Positions 4,960 to 5,571 of a stretch of DNA of 5,571 nt are shown here, one piece after another. Source of the stretch: Deltaproteobacteria bacterium. Lineage in GTDB: Bacteria; Desulfobacterota; DSM-4660; Desulfatiglandales; Desulfatiglandaceae. Each line of letters starts with the position of its first letter. Within the stretch, counting starts at the first letter, position 1. A program made the position numbers and the translations under genes. The DNA lies in contig JABGPV010000315.1 of the NCBI GenBank assembly GCA_018644785.1, forward strand, positions 1 to 5,571, in the 5' to 3' direction. Below the pieces are notes generated by a model, which saw only the letters and a program-made list of their open reading frames with translations, did no database searches and was not told the origin of the DNA.

Positions 4960-5571
4960 ATGAAATCCTGGCAAGGCATTCTGATAAACGGTTGTATCAC
5001 GGTTCTGGCTGTATTTGCGGCAGTAGGCCTGTTTTTGCCTGATGCCCCGCCTGACAAAACGAAGGAAATACCGGAAGCGTTAAATGTACAGATCAAAGAT
5101 ATCCAGTTGAAGTTGAACACCATTGAGGACGCTGTCTTGAAGCAAAAAGAACAAGCAGCAATTACCCCCGCACCCAGTGAATCCTCAAAAAATCCAGAAG
5201 CCCTTCTCAAACTGGATCGAAAGCTGGATATGGTTTTGGGAAAGCTGGCTGTGCTTGAAAATCAAAGGTCGCGTACCCAGGCGCCCCAGACCTTCGGACG
5301 TTCTTTTGGACCGCCCATGGCCCCGCGTGGTTTACCACCCGCACTTTCGGCAACAGGACAAGGCCCCGCAAGTTGGATTGACAGTCTTCCCGACGACAAA
5401 AAACGGGAAGTGGAAGTCATTTTTGAAGAAAACGCCATACGAATTAGGGAAAAACTCCCGCCTCCCGACCCCAATGGCCGCATGCCGGACCGCGAAACCG
5501 TTATCAGCGTCATGAAGGAAAATGATTTATTGCTAAAGCAGGAACTTAAAACCATATTAACCGACGAAGAG
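4960..5571 (+). CDS. Membrane-anchored helical protein, possible LTxxQ/heavy-metal-sensor-like (partial, C-terminus beyond right edge)
   Basis: The frame from the ATG at 4960 gives 204 residues without a stop to the window edge. AAGAGG (4943-4948) lies 11 nt upstream and a strong promoter sits before it. Residues 7-26 form one membrane segment, probably an uncleaved anchor. Residues about 38-65 and 78-102 have heptad-like hydrophobic spacing (IKDIQLKLNTIEDAVL, LLKLDRKLDMVLGKLAVL), suggesting coiled coil. Residues 106-137 are a Pro/Gly-rich linker. The rest, beginning SWIDSLPDDKKREVEVIFEE and ending LKTILTDEE, is helical with an LTxxQ-like ending. It recalls the helical hairpin of CpxP/Spy/CnrX-type periplasmic proteins, though the match is only by pattern. 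The protein probably faces the periplasm. The coding call is firm. Function is unproven: it could be a metal-stress sensor, an anti-sigma partner or an unrelated coiled-coil protein. Confidence 0.78.
   Translation, partial: MKSWQGILINGCITVLAVFAAVGLFLPDAPPDKTKEIPEALNVQIKDIQLKLNTIEDAVLKQKEQAAITPAPSESSKNPEALLKLDRKLDMVLGKLAVLENQRSRTQAPQTFGRSFGPPMAPRGLPPALSATGQGPASWIDSLPDDKKREVEVIFEENAIRIREKLPPPDPNGRMPDRETVISVMKENDLLLKQELKTILTDEE

Noticed and set aside
4737..5210. Minus-strand 157-codon open frame
   Set aside because: It covers the divergent promoter region and the antisense of the anchored helical gene. The plus-strand gene has a promoter, ribosome site and membrane anchor, so this is a shadow.

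Overview
The window looks like chromosomal DNA from a Gram-negative bacterium of middling G+C content. An exported ZraP/CpxP-type protein, a periplasm-sensing histidine kinase, a sigma-54 promoter and an E1-like protein with a long N-terminal extension together suggest a Desulfobacterota (former Deltaproteobacteria) type of genome. That assignment is a judgement from protein style, not a search result. No rRNA, tRNA, CRISPR array, insertion sequence or phage gene is visible.

Left part (1-2300): a divergent pair arranged like zraSR/zraP of enterobacteria. On the minus strand a membrane-bound histidine kinase reads from about 1529 off the left edge. It is open across the whole stretch and is cut in its ATPase domain, just after the N box. 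On the plus strand (1773-2300) lies a small exported LTxxQ protein with a Gly/Lys/Cys-rich tail, resembling ZraP. Between them are a good sigma-54 -24/-12 element (1692-1707) and, 120-155 bp upstream of the predicted transcript start, two related palindromic sites 31 bp apart. These fit upstream activator sites for a response regulator of the NtrC/ZraR class, whose gene would be expected just beyond the left edge after the kinase. The inferred circuit is: envelope or metal stress, kinase, sigma-54 activator, periplasmic chaperone or metal-binding protein.

Middle part (2301-4734): a long hairpin separates the zraP-like gene from a convergent minus-strand cluster of three closely spaced genes. 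In transcription order these are a LysE/RhtB exporter (4734-4108), an exported or membrane-anchored protein with a RelA/SpoT-like nucleotidyltransferase domain (4093-3260), and a HesA/MoeB/ThiF-type E1-like adenylyltransferase (3239-2388). Gaps are 14 and 20 nt, so co-transcription is likely. No shared function is obvious. The exported RelA/SpoT fold next to an E1-like enzyme is the most unusual combination here.

Right part (4735-5571): a 225-bp divergent intergenic region carries a near-consensus sigma-70 promoter (4892-4920). It is followed by a plus-strand gene from 4960 that runs off the right edge. Its product has an N-terminal membrane anchor, a coiled-coil region, a Pro-rich linker and a helical segment ending in LTDEE. 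It may be a second, anchored member of the LTxxQ / periplasmic heavy-metal-sensor fold.
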